A stretch of 64,000 nucleotides of DNA, taken from contig NC_090771.1 of assembly GCF_001761485.1 (NCBI RefSeq), forward strand, positions 744,001 through 808,000, written 5' to 3'. Both the position numbers and the translations under genes were made by a program. Each line of letters opens with the position of its first letter. Position 1 is the first letter of the stretch. This stretch comes from Yarrowia lipolytica. Taxonomy: Eukaryota; Ascomycota; Dipodascomycetes; Dipodascales. Positions 1 to 10,934 of the stretch are shown piece after piece. The notes under the pieces were generated by a model. It was not told the DNA's origin and searched no databases. It saw only the letters and a list, made by a program, of their open reading frames with translations.

Positions 1-473
1 TTAGAGAGCTTGAGCAGCTCCGAGAATGAGAGGTGAGTTTCGTCTGTGTACTCGCTAGTTCGATCCAGAATGGCGTTTGCAATATCAGGCTGTTGGTACG
101 CTGAAATCAGTGCAGGGTATTCGCCCTTCGAGCCCCACAATTCCCGCTGCGCTGGTGTTGTGTAATAGTCCCACGAGTGGGACTCAATCAGAGCTGGAGA
201 AGAGCAGCCAGTGACCTCAGATATGCCAGGAGTAGACAAACCCGAGTACAGTCGCTGGGAATGACCCTGGAGAAGTCGTGAGAAAGGTAAAGAGCCTAGT
301 CGTACATTTCTGGGAGTCAACCACTTAGGCCGGTCTTCCTCCGAAGTCGTAGATCTAGTGGGTCGGCTGCAAGCGAGATGAAAGCTTCTTTGGGGGCTTG
401 TGATGCCCTGTGGCCGTGCCGAGAGTTGTGTAGAAGCTCGACGGAGGGTGGAAGGAGCTCGAGGTCTCAGCAT
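1..473 (-). CDS. N-terminal part of an unidentified, probably mitochondrial protein (cut by left edge)
   Basis: An open frame runs from the ATG at 473-471 to the left edge without a stop, giving 157 residues of an incomplete protein. The first 40 or so residues (MLRPRAPSTLRRASTQLSAR...) have many Arg, Ser and Ala and almost no acidic residues, which is typical of a mitochondrial presequence. After about residue 45 the composition becomes that of an ordinary folded protein (for example HSWDYYTTPAQRELWGSKG and YPALISAYQQPDIANAILD). I do not recognise the family, so no function is assigned. The rest of the gene lies outside the window. The start is the first in-frame ATG. Mitochondrial targeting is inferred from composition only. 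Confidence 0.7.
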   Translation of the reverse strand, partial: MLRPRAPSTLRRASTQLSARPQGITSPQRSFHLACSRPTRSTTSEEDRPKWLTPRNVRLGSLPFSRLLQGHSQRLYSGLSTPGISEVTGCSSPALIESHSWDYYTTPAQRELWGSKGEYPALISAYQQPDIANAILDRTSEYTDETHLSFSELLKLS

Positions 474-2120
474 CGTGTTTTGTGTGTGTTTTGGATATCT
501 GTGGAGATGTCATGGTCTCACTCCCCCTGGTCTTTATATGTATGGCCATTTGGTGTGGGGTTTGGAGTGCATAAGCTTATACTGACCGCGGACATACTTC
601 GGCGCGGGGAAAATCTGGGGTCGGTTAATATGTTATGGTGGGGTTCGAACGTTGGGACTTCCAATTCGGGCTAAAATCGGTGTCTGAAATTCGGTCCTTA
701 AATGGAATACATGGGAATCGAACCCTGATAATACAAGTTCCAATGCGATTCGGGCTTTCGTCGGCGTAGTTTCTTCGGCCATTAGCCGGGGGGGTTCCAA
801 CAAGAATACTTCGTAAGTCGAAATCGACATGAAAACAAAAGGTAAAACCAGGGCATCTAGCCCAGAGAGTCTCTGTCAGAGATTTGCGAGGGTCACCTTG
901 AGCTTGATGTGCTTATGCTGTGCAATGGTCCTTTCCTCCGTCATTCCACACATTCTTGTATATAGTCGATTATTCATGGGATGCACGGGCTGCAAATTGG
1001 ACTTCAGGCTTTGTTTACTTATTCAATCATTATTCGTCCAGAGAGGGAATATTTTCTCCGCAGGATTGGAACGTCGACCTTTGATATATTGAAAAATGAA
1101 AGTGTTGCTGCACATGTCAGTTCGTATTAAAACATCAGAACAGTTGCTTCATGAATATCTATCAGAAGTAGAAGTCGTTCTGTCAAGTGATGCCCAAATT
1201 ATGTACAGATCAGCATACGGAAGTCTCAGAAGAGAAATTTCACCAGTTTGAAAAAGAGGTACAAGAGGTACTCGTATTGGCACCCTGAAATTAAATGGGT
1301 CCTCAACAAAAAAAAAAAAAATGATTACGAAAAGAGAGATGCTTGGGCAAAATTTCAAGAAATATAAAAGATGAAGCACAATGTCAACTGTGGTTGATTG
1401 CACTGTACACCAAGACATGGACGACTACTGAAACAAGCTACGAAACAACGGGCACGTGTGTCTACTGGTAGCTTCAGTTTCTTGTGCCGGTGCGGGGTCA
1501 CCACTAATTTCAACAGCTTAGTGTTAGTCTGATATATATCGACTATAAGAACCATGTACTACCGTGGCCATCGTTATCGTGAACAGTATTTACTTGAATA
1601 CGCAAAGCGTCTGTCTGGTTATTCAGTATGTACATACTTACAGTACATGCTGTAGTTATACTGGTGGTTCTTTTACCTGTACAGTACACAAACTATCAGC
1701 GCCCTTGCGCATTTTCTGCGCTACTTGATAAGGAACTTCAATGGAACATGGTAGGAGTATGTGAGTGGACTGATTCGTTGCTACGGCTACTGCAAGTAGT
1801 GTATGCGCTTTTATGGGATTTGAAATAGGCCGCTAAACTAGTACATACACAAGTGCCGAGACCCATGGTTTACTGCTGTCCCCACAGTACTGGTACGGCA
1901 CGAGCACCGGTACTATCGATCATTGTACGGCCACTATGACGCATAGCGTCGTGGGGGCCGTACAATATTTACGCCCATGTATGCACTGTACTTGCATACT
2001 TGAGGTATGCAGCAGGCATGTGGTGATCGTCTTAATGTGCGAGTGGTACGGTATCTTATCTATAGAAAAGTGTCGATTAATTCCTGACAGACTTTTGTTT
2101 ATTTCTGAAATTTACACGTA

Positions 2121-2222
2121 TCTCGGCAACATCTCTCGGCAACATCTCTCGGCAACATCTCTCGGCAACATCTCTCGGCAACATCTCTCGGCAACATCTC
2201 TCGGCAACATCTCTCGGCAACT
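2121..2222. repeat. 13-bp minisatellite, eight copies
   Basis: The unit CTCGGCAACATCT is repeated head to tail about eight times. The CGGCAA core recurs every 13 bases (2124, 2137, 2150, 2163, 2176, 2189, 2202, 2215) with essentially no divergence until the last unit, suggesting recent expansion. It lies in intergenic DNA. Confidence 0.95.
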
Positions 2223-3862
2223 CCTTCGGTATACCTCTGCTTCTCTAGCAGTTTCTCGCGGCGATAATTACGATACTGCTATTCGAACCTCGAAGGTTAT
2301 CCGGAAGTAAAAACTGCCAGGCTAAGGATCTCCATAGCTATGATCCAAGCCAACTGCTCTTGATTATAACGAGGCGCGGCTACCAAATAGTTTGTAGCGT
2401 GGTTATCAGCCAGGAGAGGATGGGCATCATCTTGGGTACGATAACTCACCAACGTTATCCTATATATATATATATTATACATATCGCGAACTGTACCTCG
2501 GTAACTCCGGCTCTATAACTGTTCGATGAGATTGTAAGTTACGTACAGGTGGTACTCGTACTAGAATCAGACGAGAAGAGCTGTCAGTGACATACCTCAT
2601 AGACTGTTCTGGGCTTCATAAGACACTCCAGGATCTTCATGATAGGCATACGCTACACTGTGAGCTACGAGTACATACCGTAAAGGTACCACGGGTATTT
2701 GATTTGTACTGTACACGCCTACTCAAAGAGTCTTGGAAACAGACTGTATAGCATAAGCTATGAATAAAAATACAACTAATGCCTTGTACGGGAAATTTCG
2801 AATTATACAGGAATGAATCCCCTTCCTCTCGCTTTTTTATTGGGTTTTCTATATACTCGGCCCTCTGTATGCACGTACAAACCTGGAGTATACCGTCGCA
2901 CACTGGTGCATCTACAAGTATGTACTACTGTACACAAACTCACAGAACTAATCGAGTTGGTATAAGTATCGTACAATACTGTACCCAGGCCAATTGTTTC
3001 CATGAAGGATATAAAAACAAAGGTACAACAGCACAGTATGTTGTTACCCGTACTGGGACAGTACCAGTACAATACATTGTAGGGTATGAACATACACCGC
3101 TAGAGGCATTTCCTTTCAAGTAGTCCAAGCTTGGAATTCCAGTTTTGTGTTACTACTACGAGTAGCAGTATTTTCTGGAAAAGAGGAAAGGCGGGTGTAT
3201 ATGGACAACAGACAGGGCTTCTGGGTACGCAAGCCGCTTCAAGGCTGCTGCAGCAACAGTATGTACTTGTACTGTAGGATGCTAATGCGGCAAACGCAAA
3301 AATATGCACGGATCGACTGGTGTATCTGACTATGAGTAGCTACAATACCGTTCACAACCTGAGACTTACATGGAAATAAAAGGCATGGGGAGTAATGGCA
3401 CAGGCGTATTAATAGCTCATTCCCCTTTATAATCACTCATCGAGAAGGATAAGCCTATCTACAATTGACTATAAAGGGCAAAATTAATTTGAACTCGATC
3501 ACCCGTGAACAGCATGCTCCTTGTAGTTGAATTGACAATTCAATCAACGGATGTTTGGATTCACCTTATTGCACAGTATATCAACCGAGCGCATTGTACG
3601 TGACACCGCCTCCTCGGAACCATTGACCCATATCAGTCTATTATAGACATCCCGCTCCGATTCTTCCACTTCCCAACCAAAGCAAGCAAGGCTGAATCTG
3701 ACAGCAGCTGTCACGCACATCAACTGTAAAGTAATGAAAACGGCGCTCCGGAGGCGGATGATAGACCCACTGGACCCGATGCAGGGTGACCCCGGCCGAG
3801 CCGAACCGTGTGCTGTGTGGGGTCACGTGACCGTTTCTATTCCTGCCCTGCCAAGAAACAAG

Positions 3863-3906
3863 CGGATACGGACACACGTGTATTGAACGTTTGGGGTCCG
3901 TATCCG
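3863..3906. repeat. 11-bp perfect inverted repeat enclosing an E-box
   Basis: CGGATACGGAC (3863-3873) is exactly complementary to GTCCGTATCCG (3896-3906) with a 22-base spacer. The left arm runs directly into ACACGTGT, a palindromic CACGTG site. It could be a hairpin or a double binding site; no gene is close. Confidence 0.8.
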
Positions 3907-5034
3907 TGATGCTTTAGTAGTAATAGAATGTACTGTACGTGGTTGTATGAATGTTGGTCCGCGATCATCCAGTGGGAAAACTTATGTCAGACGGTAAATA
4001 CATGCTTACACGTATGAGTACAAGTAGCTACCTGTTATAAAGACGAAGACATAGCCTGGTGTATACTTTGGGCCCCTCCTCCAACTTACATTTTTTGATT
4101 GGCCACATCGACACCCAGCCGGTGCAAGACTTTAGTGTATGTGACATTCCGACCAATAGTCCGACGTTTTTAGCTGTCACACGTCAAGCAGTTAAGGTGA
4201 TGGCTTGTAATGATTATGAATGTGTCTGGGTGTGTTAACTTTTACATTGCACGGCCTCGCCCCTCCTTGTCTCACCATCTCGGGGCTCGGAGCTCAGCCG
4301 TGCCCGAGTCCCGGTAGAGAATAGGAATGGTCCCCATACAAAATTCACAAAAATTTCAATCACAATAGAGGCATTTTCTTGGAGTCGTGCCCTGCCGTTA
4401 GGTCTCATACCATCGACGTGGCCACATCTGGCCAGACCCCATATTTTGTGTTCATGTCAAACGCTCTTCGCAGTTTTGTATCCGGGCTCCGACTTAGCCG
4501 CAGGCAGAACCCTATCGCACGTCCGTATGTGGGTATCATCACAAGAGCGCATGGACTGTGAGTCTAATGCAGCTGGAACTGAGGGCGGCTGACAGAGCAG
4601 GAAAATGGCTCAAAGATGACAGATACCGGCCACTAATGCTTGACAGCAAGCAAACAGCAGCGGCTCTCTAGGCTGGAAGGGTTAGGTGATGAGACTAGAA
4701 TTTTTCCACGTCTCTAAACTTGCGCGGTTTCAACTTTGTCGTTTGGTGCTACGGCGCGACACCTCCGCCACTTCTTCGGAGCTCCGCTGTCTTTGCTTGG
4801 TTCTTCCTAAGACTTTTCATTTCTCTCATCTGATTCAGCCTCACTGCTAAACTATACTCGAAAGTTAGATGCGCCAAGAAAGCGTAACTACTCAAATAAC
4901 TCCGAGATATGGGACTAAGAACTACGAGTGCTGAAACGACGTTGTACACCAAGATCTCCAAGTGGTGTTCACTACTACGAGTACAAGGAAACTGAGCATT
5001 CATGTTGCAAATTTCATATATCTATAATAAATAA

Positions 5035-6090
5035 CTACTGGAAAAATCGGCATTGCCGAGTCTCCACGTGGGAAGATACCCAATCATCGACATTGTCGAA
5101 ATGCATTCCACAGGCTCGACAACAGCCGCTCTGGCCGTTTCGATCCTTCTTCTTGGTGCCCACAGGGTACTCAAAGTGCATGGCCTTGAGGTGGTTCTTG
5201 TAAGTATCGCAGCGCGAAAAGCCTCCGGTCTGGTGGCACAGAGGCTCCTTTTTGTCATCCTGATGCTCCTTGGTCATGAAGAAAGGACATCGGAATGGGG
5301 CGTCACCCCGATGTGATTTCAGATGTCGGAAGAGGTCATTGGGTCGTGCAAATCCTCGTCCACACTCGGTACAAGTGTGTGGTCGGGCCACCTCGCTGAG
5401 ATGCGTAGACTTGTGGGTAGCGAGGTTAGAGAAGAACTTCAGGCACTGAGGACACTGCTTCTTTCTTCTTGTAGGATGGGGCATAGGCTGGGGAATGGAA
5501 GTGGGGTAGTAGTACTGCTGCTGGGGAGGGTAGTACTGGGGAACCTGTGCCATCTGAGGCACCTGGGGCATCTGAGGAACCTGAGGGGCGTAATAGCCCA
5601 TGTTGGGCTGAGGAGCGGGGGCTCGGTAAGTAGTAGGGAATACATGAGGCTGAGCGAGCGAAGTCAGAAGAGCCACAGGAGAGGGAATTCGTGCCTCAGT
5701 CTCAGGCGAAGAGGGCGAAGGAGACGGAGGATGCTGGTGCTGGTGTTGGTTCTGCAGCTGGTGTTGGTGTTGGTGTTGGTGTTGGTGCTGGTGTTGCTGA
5801 TGCTGATGCGAAGGGTTAGGCAGACCTAGGCCAACTACACTGGGAAGGGTACACGTTCGGCAGTTGGAAACGGGAACATGCTGGGTGGAAGGGTAGTGGA
5901 GGTCTTGCGAGGAGCCCGAGTTGGTTCGTCGCTTCTTCAGACTGGGGGAATGCTCGTCGTCGGAAGGAGATGGGGGGGTGTGAGGGTAATGGTGGTCTGG
6001 GAGTATCTGCTGGTGGCAAGATCCGGTACAAGAGGCCTTGGTGGGCTCCTGATTGGTCAGGGATGATATAGAGAGTCGAGCGTCAGGCAT
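5035..6090 (-). CDS. STP4: C2H2 zinc-finger transcription factor, STP3/STP4 type
   Basis: 351 residues. The N-terminal half is Pro/Ser/Gln-rich and disordered, with a basic patch (LKKRRT, about 51-56) and a His-Gln repeat at about 95-120. The C-terminal 140 residues carry the zinc fingers: CPQC...HKSTH (213-230), CTEC...HLKSH (240-260), then the atypical finger with CHQTGGFSRCDTYKNHLKAMHFEYP (in pieces, 285-309) and a last one with CRACG...H (324-341). As I recall it, S. cerevisiae Stp4 has the same finger order and nearly the same FSRCDT(Y/F)KNHLKA stretch, so I place it with the Stp3/Stp4 factors of nuclear gene control; targets are unknown. The His-Gln tract is longer than I would expect for the family. 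The start is the first ATG, about 105 bp downstream of a TATA box. Orthology to STP3 versus STP4 cannot be separated. Confidence 0.88.
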   Translation of the reverse strand: MPDARLSISSLTNQEPTKASCTGSCHQQILPDHHYPHTPPSPSDDEHSPSLKKRRTNSGSSQDLHYPSTQHVPVSNCRTCTLPSVVGLGLPNPSHQHQQHQHQHQHQHQHQLQNQHQHQHPPSPSPSSPETEARIPSPVALLTSLAQPHVFPTTYRAPAPQPNMGYYAPQVPQMPQVPQMAQVPQYYPPQQQYYYPTSIPQPMPHPTRRKKQCPQCLKFFSNLATHKSTHLSEVARPHTCTECGRGFARPNDLFRHLKSHRGDAPFRCPFFMTKEHQDDKKEPLCHQTGGFSRCDTYKNHLKAMHFEYPVGTKKKDRNGQSGCCRACGMHFDNVDDWVSSHVETRQCRFFQ

Positions 6091-6196
6091 GATGATGAGT
6101 CTTCTTTTGTTTTAGTGTGCTTGTGTTTTGTTTCTGGGATCACACTTTCATGAGATGTCTCTTCTCTGATGGCGAGGCGCTGATGGACCCCCAGAG

Positions 6197-6206
6197 TATA
6201 TATAAA
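6197..6206 (-). promoter_or_regulatory. TATA box of the STP4-like gene
   Basis: TATATATAAA lies 107 bp upstream of the ATG of the zinc-finger gene, in a suitable place for a core promoter. The element reads as a TATA box on either strand, but the only neighbouring gene is the minus-strand one. Confidence 0.5.
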
Positions 6207-7574
6207 GCTATTCGATTTCCAGCATTTTGGCTATTTGGCGGACATAACTAAAAACTAAAAAAACACTCGTTTTTGCCTTTTAGTACCCTTTAAGTTTCCA
6301 GTCTTTTTCCCTCGGACAAAAGACTGGGAACTTTATAAGCCAAATAGTTACATCCCCCCGCAGATGAGGAGCGCAGATGAGAAGCTTAGCCAAAGGGGAG
6401 GGATATTTGAGTTTGGCGGTCTTACCAACAAAGTCCGGGTTTTGCCCAGTTGGTGCTGAGAGTACGCACTGAATGACAACCAGTGACAACTTCAGAGCCT
6501 TGTCACACAAAAACATAGCCATTACGAACTAATTCAAGCCTAGTCACATTGGACGTGTGTCTTATCGGGAATTCATTTCGACTAACCGCTTCTTGGCAAA
6601 TACCGCAATCAGATTGGGTCTTGCTTGTAGGCTGCAAAAGAGCATTACACAGATGTGAGTGGGAGCTGACCGCGTGGCTAGCGGCACTAAAAAAACTGGC
6701 TACTGAGCACAACACAGTTTTTAAGTCCATGGAATTAGCAGGGTAGTAGGGACGACTAGTCGGAGGGAACCAGGGGGCGGCTTGACCTTCACTACGCGAA
6801 TTTTTGGTGGGGCTCTTCTCACCATATCGGTAGCGGACTTGAATCTTCATTCAACTTCTGTTTGGTGGCTTTACGGTATGCCGCACATGATGCGGTAGAG
6901 CGGCTTAGTTATGTATGAACCTTGACATGCATGTTTAAACCGGTTAATACCGCAATTGCTAAGTGTTAAACGGCGCATCGACCTCTGTAAGCTCCACTAC
7001 AAGTACAGTACCAAGTACAGTAGCTCAGTTGGACAGGAGTAAAACAGGTCGCACGTGTGCGGCTGATTAGGGTACGAACACAACAGCAGCTCGGGGCAAC
7101 ATAGGAATGCTTGGCTATAGAAAAAAAAAGGAAAAACCGAACCAGGTATATCACCGAGCACCACAAACCCATGGTTACACGAATTCAATACACAATGGCG
7201 ACGATACCACATGTTCTCTGCGTCGCCCCCACGTTAGACGTACGGTATGTGTGGTACAAATAACAATAGTAGCTCATTCCTAATGCTGAAGGCGACACAG
7301 CCCTCGAAGTGTTGGGACCAGTTCCAAACTCATCTGTAAGGGTCATTCTTTAACCTCCACCAACTAAGAGGCGCTGCAGTAGACCAGATACGCAAAAATT
7401 TATTCTCCCAAACTGCGGCTCAGGTACGTTCAGCACGGCTACAGAAGACCCGTGCTTCCGCCCTGAGAGTATTTGGTTGCTAAATGTTAACGACATCGGC
7501 ACGGGATGGTACTTTGGCCGACAATGGGAGCTATGGGGACAATTGAAAGAAACGGGCAACTTTAGCCGAGTGTT

Positions 7575-7718
7575 TTAACCCGCACAACACTCCCCCTTGA
7601 CGTTTCGAGGGCCCCTCCTATGGCTACAACTACAGTCTTCCCCACCATCGTTGCAATTCTCGGATTTATATGCATGATATGTCAACTTAGAATCACGTCT
7701 GGAACCACAAGTGTATCT
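7575..7718 (-). other. Possible last exon of a small cysteine-rich protein (weak)
   Basis: Immediately after a strong minus-strand splice acceptor (ACTAACTAACAG, ending at 7719) there is an open frame of 47 codons to a TAA, with six cysteines in the pattern C-x17-C-x6-CxC-x12-CC. About 90 bases further upstream a separate minus-strand frame (7809 to about 8305, no ATG seen) is also cysteine- and tryptophan-containing. I cannot find a clear donor, start codon or signal peptide, so this may be chance. No function is proposed. Confidence 0.2.
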
Positions 7719-9620
7719 CTGTTAGTTAGTCCAAGCCCTTGTCCGGGGCCACGAGGCGCGTGCTGTATAAACCCCAGTCATGGTACCCGTTGGTGAGGCT
7801 CTAGCAGTCTAATAATGATATGTGGCAGGAAATGAAAAAAAATAAGCCCAGTGGACATAAAACTGAGCATTCATCGCCAAATTCTTGGCAGGTACGCCAC
7901 AGGATTCGCGGCATACATTCTGATCTATCACCTCGGCCCTGCAAAACCGCTTCAGTTTATTCGTACAATGCCAGGCTCCACCAGTTACAGCCCCACATGT
8001 ATAAAAGCCCCCCAACGGTGTCCACCACAAGAATGGACTCTCTTTTCCAGGAGTTATCCAATAAGATTCTCCTTCTCGAGAGGCTCGTGAGCAAAGTATA
8101 CTTATGTTGGAATTCAAACTGGTGAAGCAAACGGTATTCAGATTTCCCGGAGAAGCATTAGTATGCTGTAGGCGTCCGATGTAAGCTACGCGTGGCGATG
8201 AGCTAGCCCCCTGTACGATAGTGTGTGCCACACCAGCCGAGCTGTTAACTCCTTCTGGACGTGAGTGAAAATGGTAGAACTCACGTAAAAGAGACGAAAG
8301 TCGTTATGATGGGTAAGTCCGTGAATTGGACGACGAGCAGGCCTACTGGAGAGGGGGGTGGGACCACCGGGTGCCATAGTATCGACTTGCACCCCTACAC
8401 AGGTGGGGAACTTTTTGGTGGGTCTATAGGACTTATTACTTGGTTGAGGTGTACGCGAGGTGGTTTGTCAGTCTGGGCTCTAAGCGGTCCTCTGTGAACG
8501 AGGATGTGGTTGCCACCAAGACTTTTCAGTGGCACATGAATTACTGCTGTAACCGGCACCTGAGACCAAGACGACTCTGATGAGCTTCCCCTCTGTAATG
8601 CTTCAGCTTAGTTATAAGAACAGCCAAATACCTCCGCCAGCCAGCCTGGACTAAGACGCTAATAGAATTCACGTACTCGTCACCTGATAGAGTTATTAGA
8701 GTTTCATTTCATTAAATAGGCTCAGAGGTGCCTATTTAGGCAACACATACACCATGGCGAAAAGCCGACTTAACGAACAGTACGAGGCTTTTAAGACATG
8801 CACATAACTAACGCCGTTGAAGTATCCACGCGCCTCCTGTATATGAATTCGACATCCTTCGGGATTATATCATGCCGGTTATTGGCACGTACATAATTGA
8901 TGCTGTGGGTGTGGTACCAATTACTAATCCCACCCCATAGACTACGATTTGTGTGCGTCTTATCATAAACACGGCTCAACGACCCCGCACACTCTGACCG
9001 TCTCGGATTTCACAGATTACATCTTACTGTCCTTTGCAAGACGCGTCCAGAGTTTGGTCTCCGTGGTGTCAGCCGGACCTGTTCTAAACCGCTCACATTG
9101 TGATCTGGGAAATGTGTGTTTTGAATGCCACTCGGCCGCGAGGTTTGACTGGGCTCATTGATGCTTGTGTTAATGTCTGGCGTGAAGGCCAAACGAACAC
9201 ATCTACTTGTAGCTCCATGTGCATTATTTGCCACTGATGAGGACCTTTTTTGGATATCTATTGGACAGAATTTCCCGGGAGCAAGGTTATCGAAGTGCTC
9301 ACGAGATCACCTGAAACCACCACATTTGCAACTTAGATGGCCTGTATATACAGTAGGAGCACCACTAAGCGAATCTCCAGAAAAGCACCGAGTACGCGTG
9401 TCAGAACAAACCAGTACAAGTACATACATGCCATCGGAGATGCCCTCCCCCTCTCTGCTCCAGTTTCTCTAACTTATCATGCCACAGTCCAGCCGTAGAG
9501 CCTACTCGGTACCTGTACAACGGTGACTAAGCAAAAGGACTACTCACATGCGACGCCTGAATAATACATCTAATTAATCTGTCACGTATATACTTGGGTT
9601 GCACGCAACAAGGGTGTTTC

Positions 9621-10199
9621 CTAGGTGGACTTCTTGGCGGCAAGCTTCTTCTTCTCCTTCTCGGACTGCTTGATCATGACGGAGCTGACGAAAGTGCCGA
9701 CGATGCCGAAAGCAATAACCAGGAGGATGACGGGGATTCGGATGGCCCACACTCGAGGAGGGAAGAACTGGTGCAGGAAATGCGACTCATCCACAAAGGG
9801 CTGGGTTAGAAAACGGTGTTGAGAACACGTCGCAATGATTTCAGATCCAAGGATGGCAGTTAACTCGCCTCAAAGGTACACCAAACCTTTGATCTGTCAT
9901 CTTCAGCCGTTCAGGCTAACCGGCTAGATGTGATAACAGAAACATCTCAATACTCACAAGAATGAAAGTCCACGAACTGTAGTAAACGAAAACAATGGTA
10001 GCCACGGCGAGCATACCGGCACCAACTAATTGATCGAGCTGTGTTAGGTTAGACGAAAAGAACAGCTGGCGACACGACCCTAGTCACCAGCAGCGATGAA
10101 CTTGTCCAATAGAGGGCACATTGGGCCTAGATCTTCATTGGGAATGTCGTCACAAACCCCGGATAACTTCTCTCTCCCCCCTTTCCTCGTGCTCACCAT
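9621..10199 (-). CDS. DPM2: Dolichol-phosphate mannosyltransferase regulatory subunit Dpm2, three exons
   Basis: Exons on the minus strand are 10199-10197, 10038-9958 and 9800-9621, giving 87 residues. Exon 1 is only the ATG, followed at once by a GTGAGC donor; the acceptor is CTAACACAG. The second intron runs from GTGAGT to CTAACCCAG. The product starts MLDQLVGAGMLAVATIVF, has two membrane segments (about 5-27 and 46-68), the loop LPFVDESHFLHQFFPPR between them, and a Lys-rich tail (KEKKKLAAKKST). Size and loop match human DPM2 (84 residues, LPFIDSQHVIHKYFLPR). In humans Dpm2 stabilises the Dpm1/Dpm3 enzyme that makes Dol-P-Man in the ER for N-glycans, GPI anchors and O-mannosylation. S. cerevisiae lacks this subunit. 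No exon is long enough to stand out as an ORF. Confidence 0.9.
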
Positions 10200-10934
10200 G
10201 TTGTGTCTGTCGCGAAAGATGGATGTCGCGTTATGCACTTTGTGGAAACCAAGTTCGTGTCCAAAAGTCACGTGATGAGCTTAACTTTACAGGAGATATA
10301 TATATTATACCAGAACCGGCTGCTGTACCTTGTACCTGTACGATGATCAGTGATGAATACTTGTACTTGGACAAATGGAGACGTGTAGAAGCTCTCTCTC
10401 AGACACACATCGAAAAAGTGAATGGTACCGTCCCTGGTCTCTTTTTTTCTTTTGGAACAATTAAGATGTTACGTAACCACCATACAGTGCACTTGATGAT
10501 GGAGTGACCATGAAATAGTGAGAATCCTGATCTATAGAATCAAGTGGCACCCAAAGTGATATACTCGATACACACAGCTCTAGAGAGAATTTGATCATGG
10601 CAGACATGTACAGGAACTTGCACTTGAAAGTATCCACGTATCGTACTTACACGACTTGTAATTAGCTGCATGCTGTGAACAAGCACATATAGTAGGGTTT
10701 CGGAGTCCGGTGGTACGGCGATTTCGGGAAATAACATGTTGTGAATACCAGGTCAATTAATAGGTGAGGTAAGGCGCTAACTATATGTGGACACTGGATA
10801 GACACACAACCAACAGTCATTACTGGCAACAATCACTCAGATCTCATCGACAAATCATTCCTCTTTGGAAAATAAGGGTAAGGGTTATGCACCCCATATC
10901 ATACGGCACTGTTGTGAATGCTACTTAAGCCCCC
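10200..10934. other. Divergent intergenic region between DPM2 and APE4
   Basis: Presumably holds both promoters. A CACGTGA box lies at about 10269-10275, some 70 bp upstream of the DPM2 ATG. No small gene or RNA was recognised. Confidence 0.5.

Larger units (their letters stand above)
474..5034. other. Gene-poor intergenic region
   Basis: No open frame here looks like a real gene; the longest (about 114-124 codons) run through repeats or have non-coding composition. The stretch holds a 13-bp minisatellite (2121-2222), an 11-bp inverted repeat around a CACGTG box (3863-3906), and many copies of TAC-NN-GTA and GTACTGTAC-like words. A sequence at 703-798 on the minus strand resembles tRNA A and B boxes but does not fold as a tRNA. 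CCAAT-type motifs occur near 4095-4160. Confidence 0.6.
6091..9620. other. Gene-poor intergenic region
   Basis: Apart from the promoter of the zinc-finger gene I see no assured gene. The only coding-like signals are two cysteine-rich minus-strand frames at about 7809-8305 and 7575-7718, described separately. One CTACTTGTAG palindrome sits at 9203-9212. No RNA gene or mobile element was recognised. Confidence 0.55.

Noticed and set aside
703-798. tRNA-like sequence on the minus strand (A-box-like CGGCTAATGGC, B-box-like GGTTCGATTCC, partial acceptor pairing)
   Set aside because: The T stem pairs at only three of five positions, the acceptor at five of seven, and no anticodon stem forms. At most a decayed tRNA-derived sequence.
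4673-4686. Possible minus-strand splice acceptor (CTAACCCTTCCAG)
   Set aside because: None of the frames checked after it gave a plausible coding exon.
474-5034. LTR element or transposon relic in the gene-poor left part
   Set aside because: No long terminal repeats, reverse transcriptase or transposase-like frames were seen.
5323-5829. 168-codon plus-strand frame opposite the zinc-finger gene
   Set aside because: It is the complement of the His-Gln repeat and zinc-finger coding sequence; low-complexity Leu/Val product.
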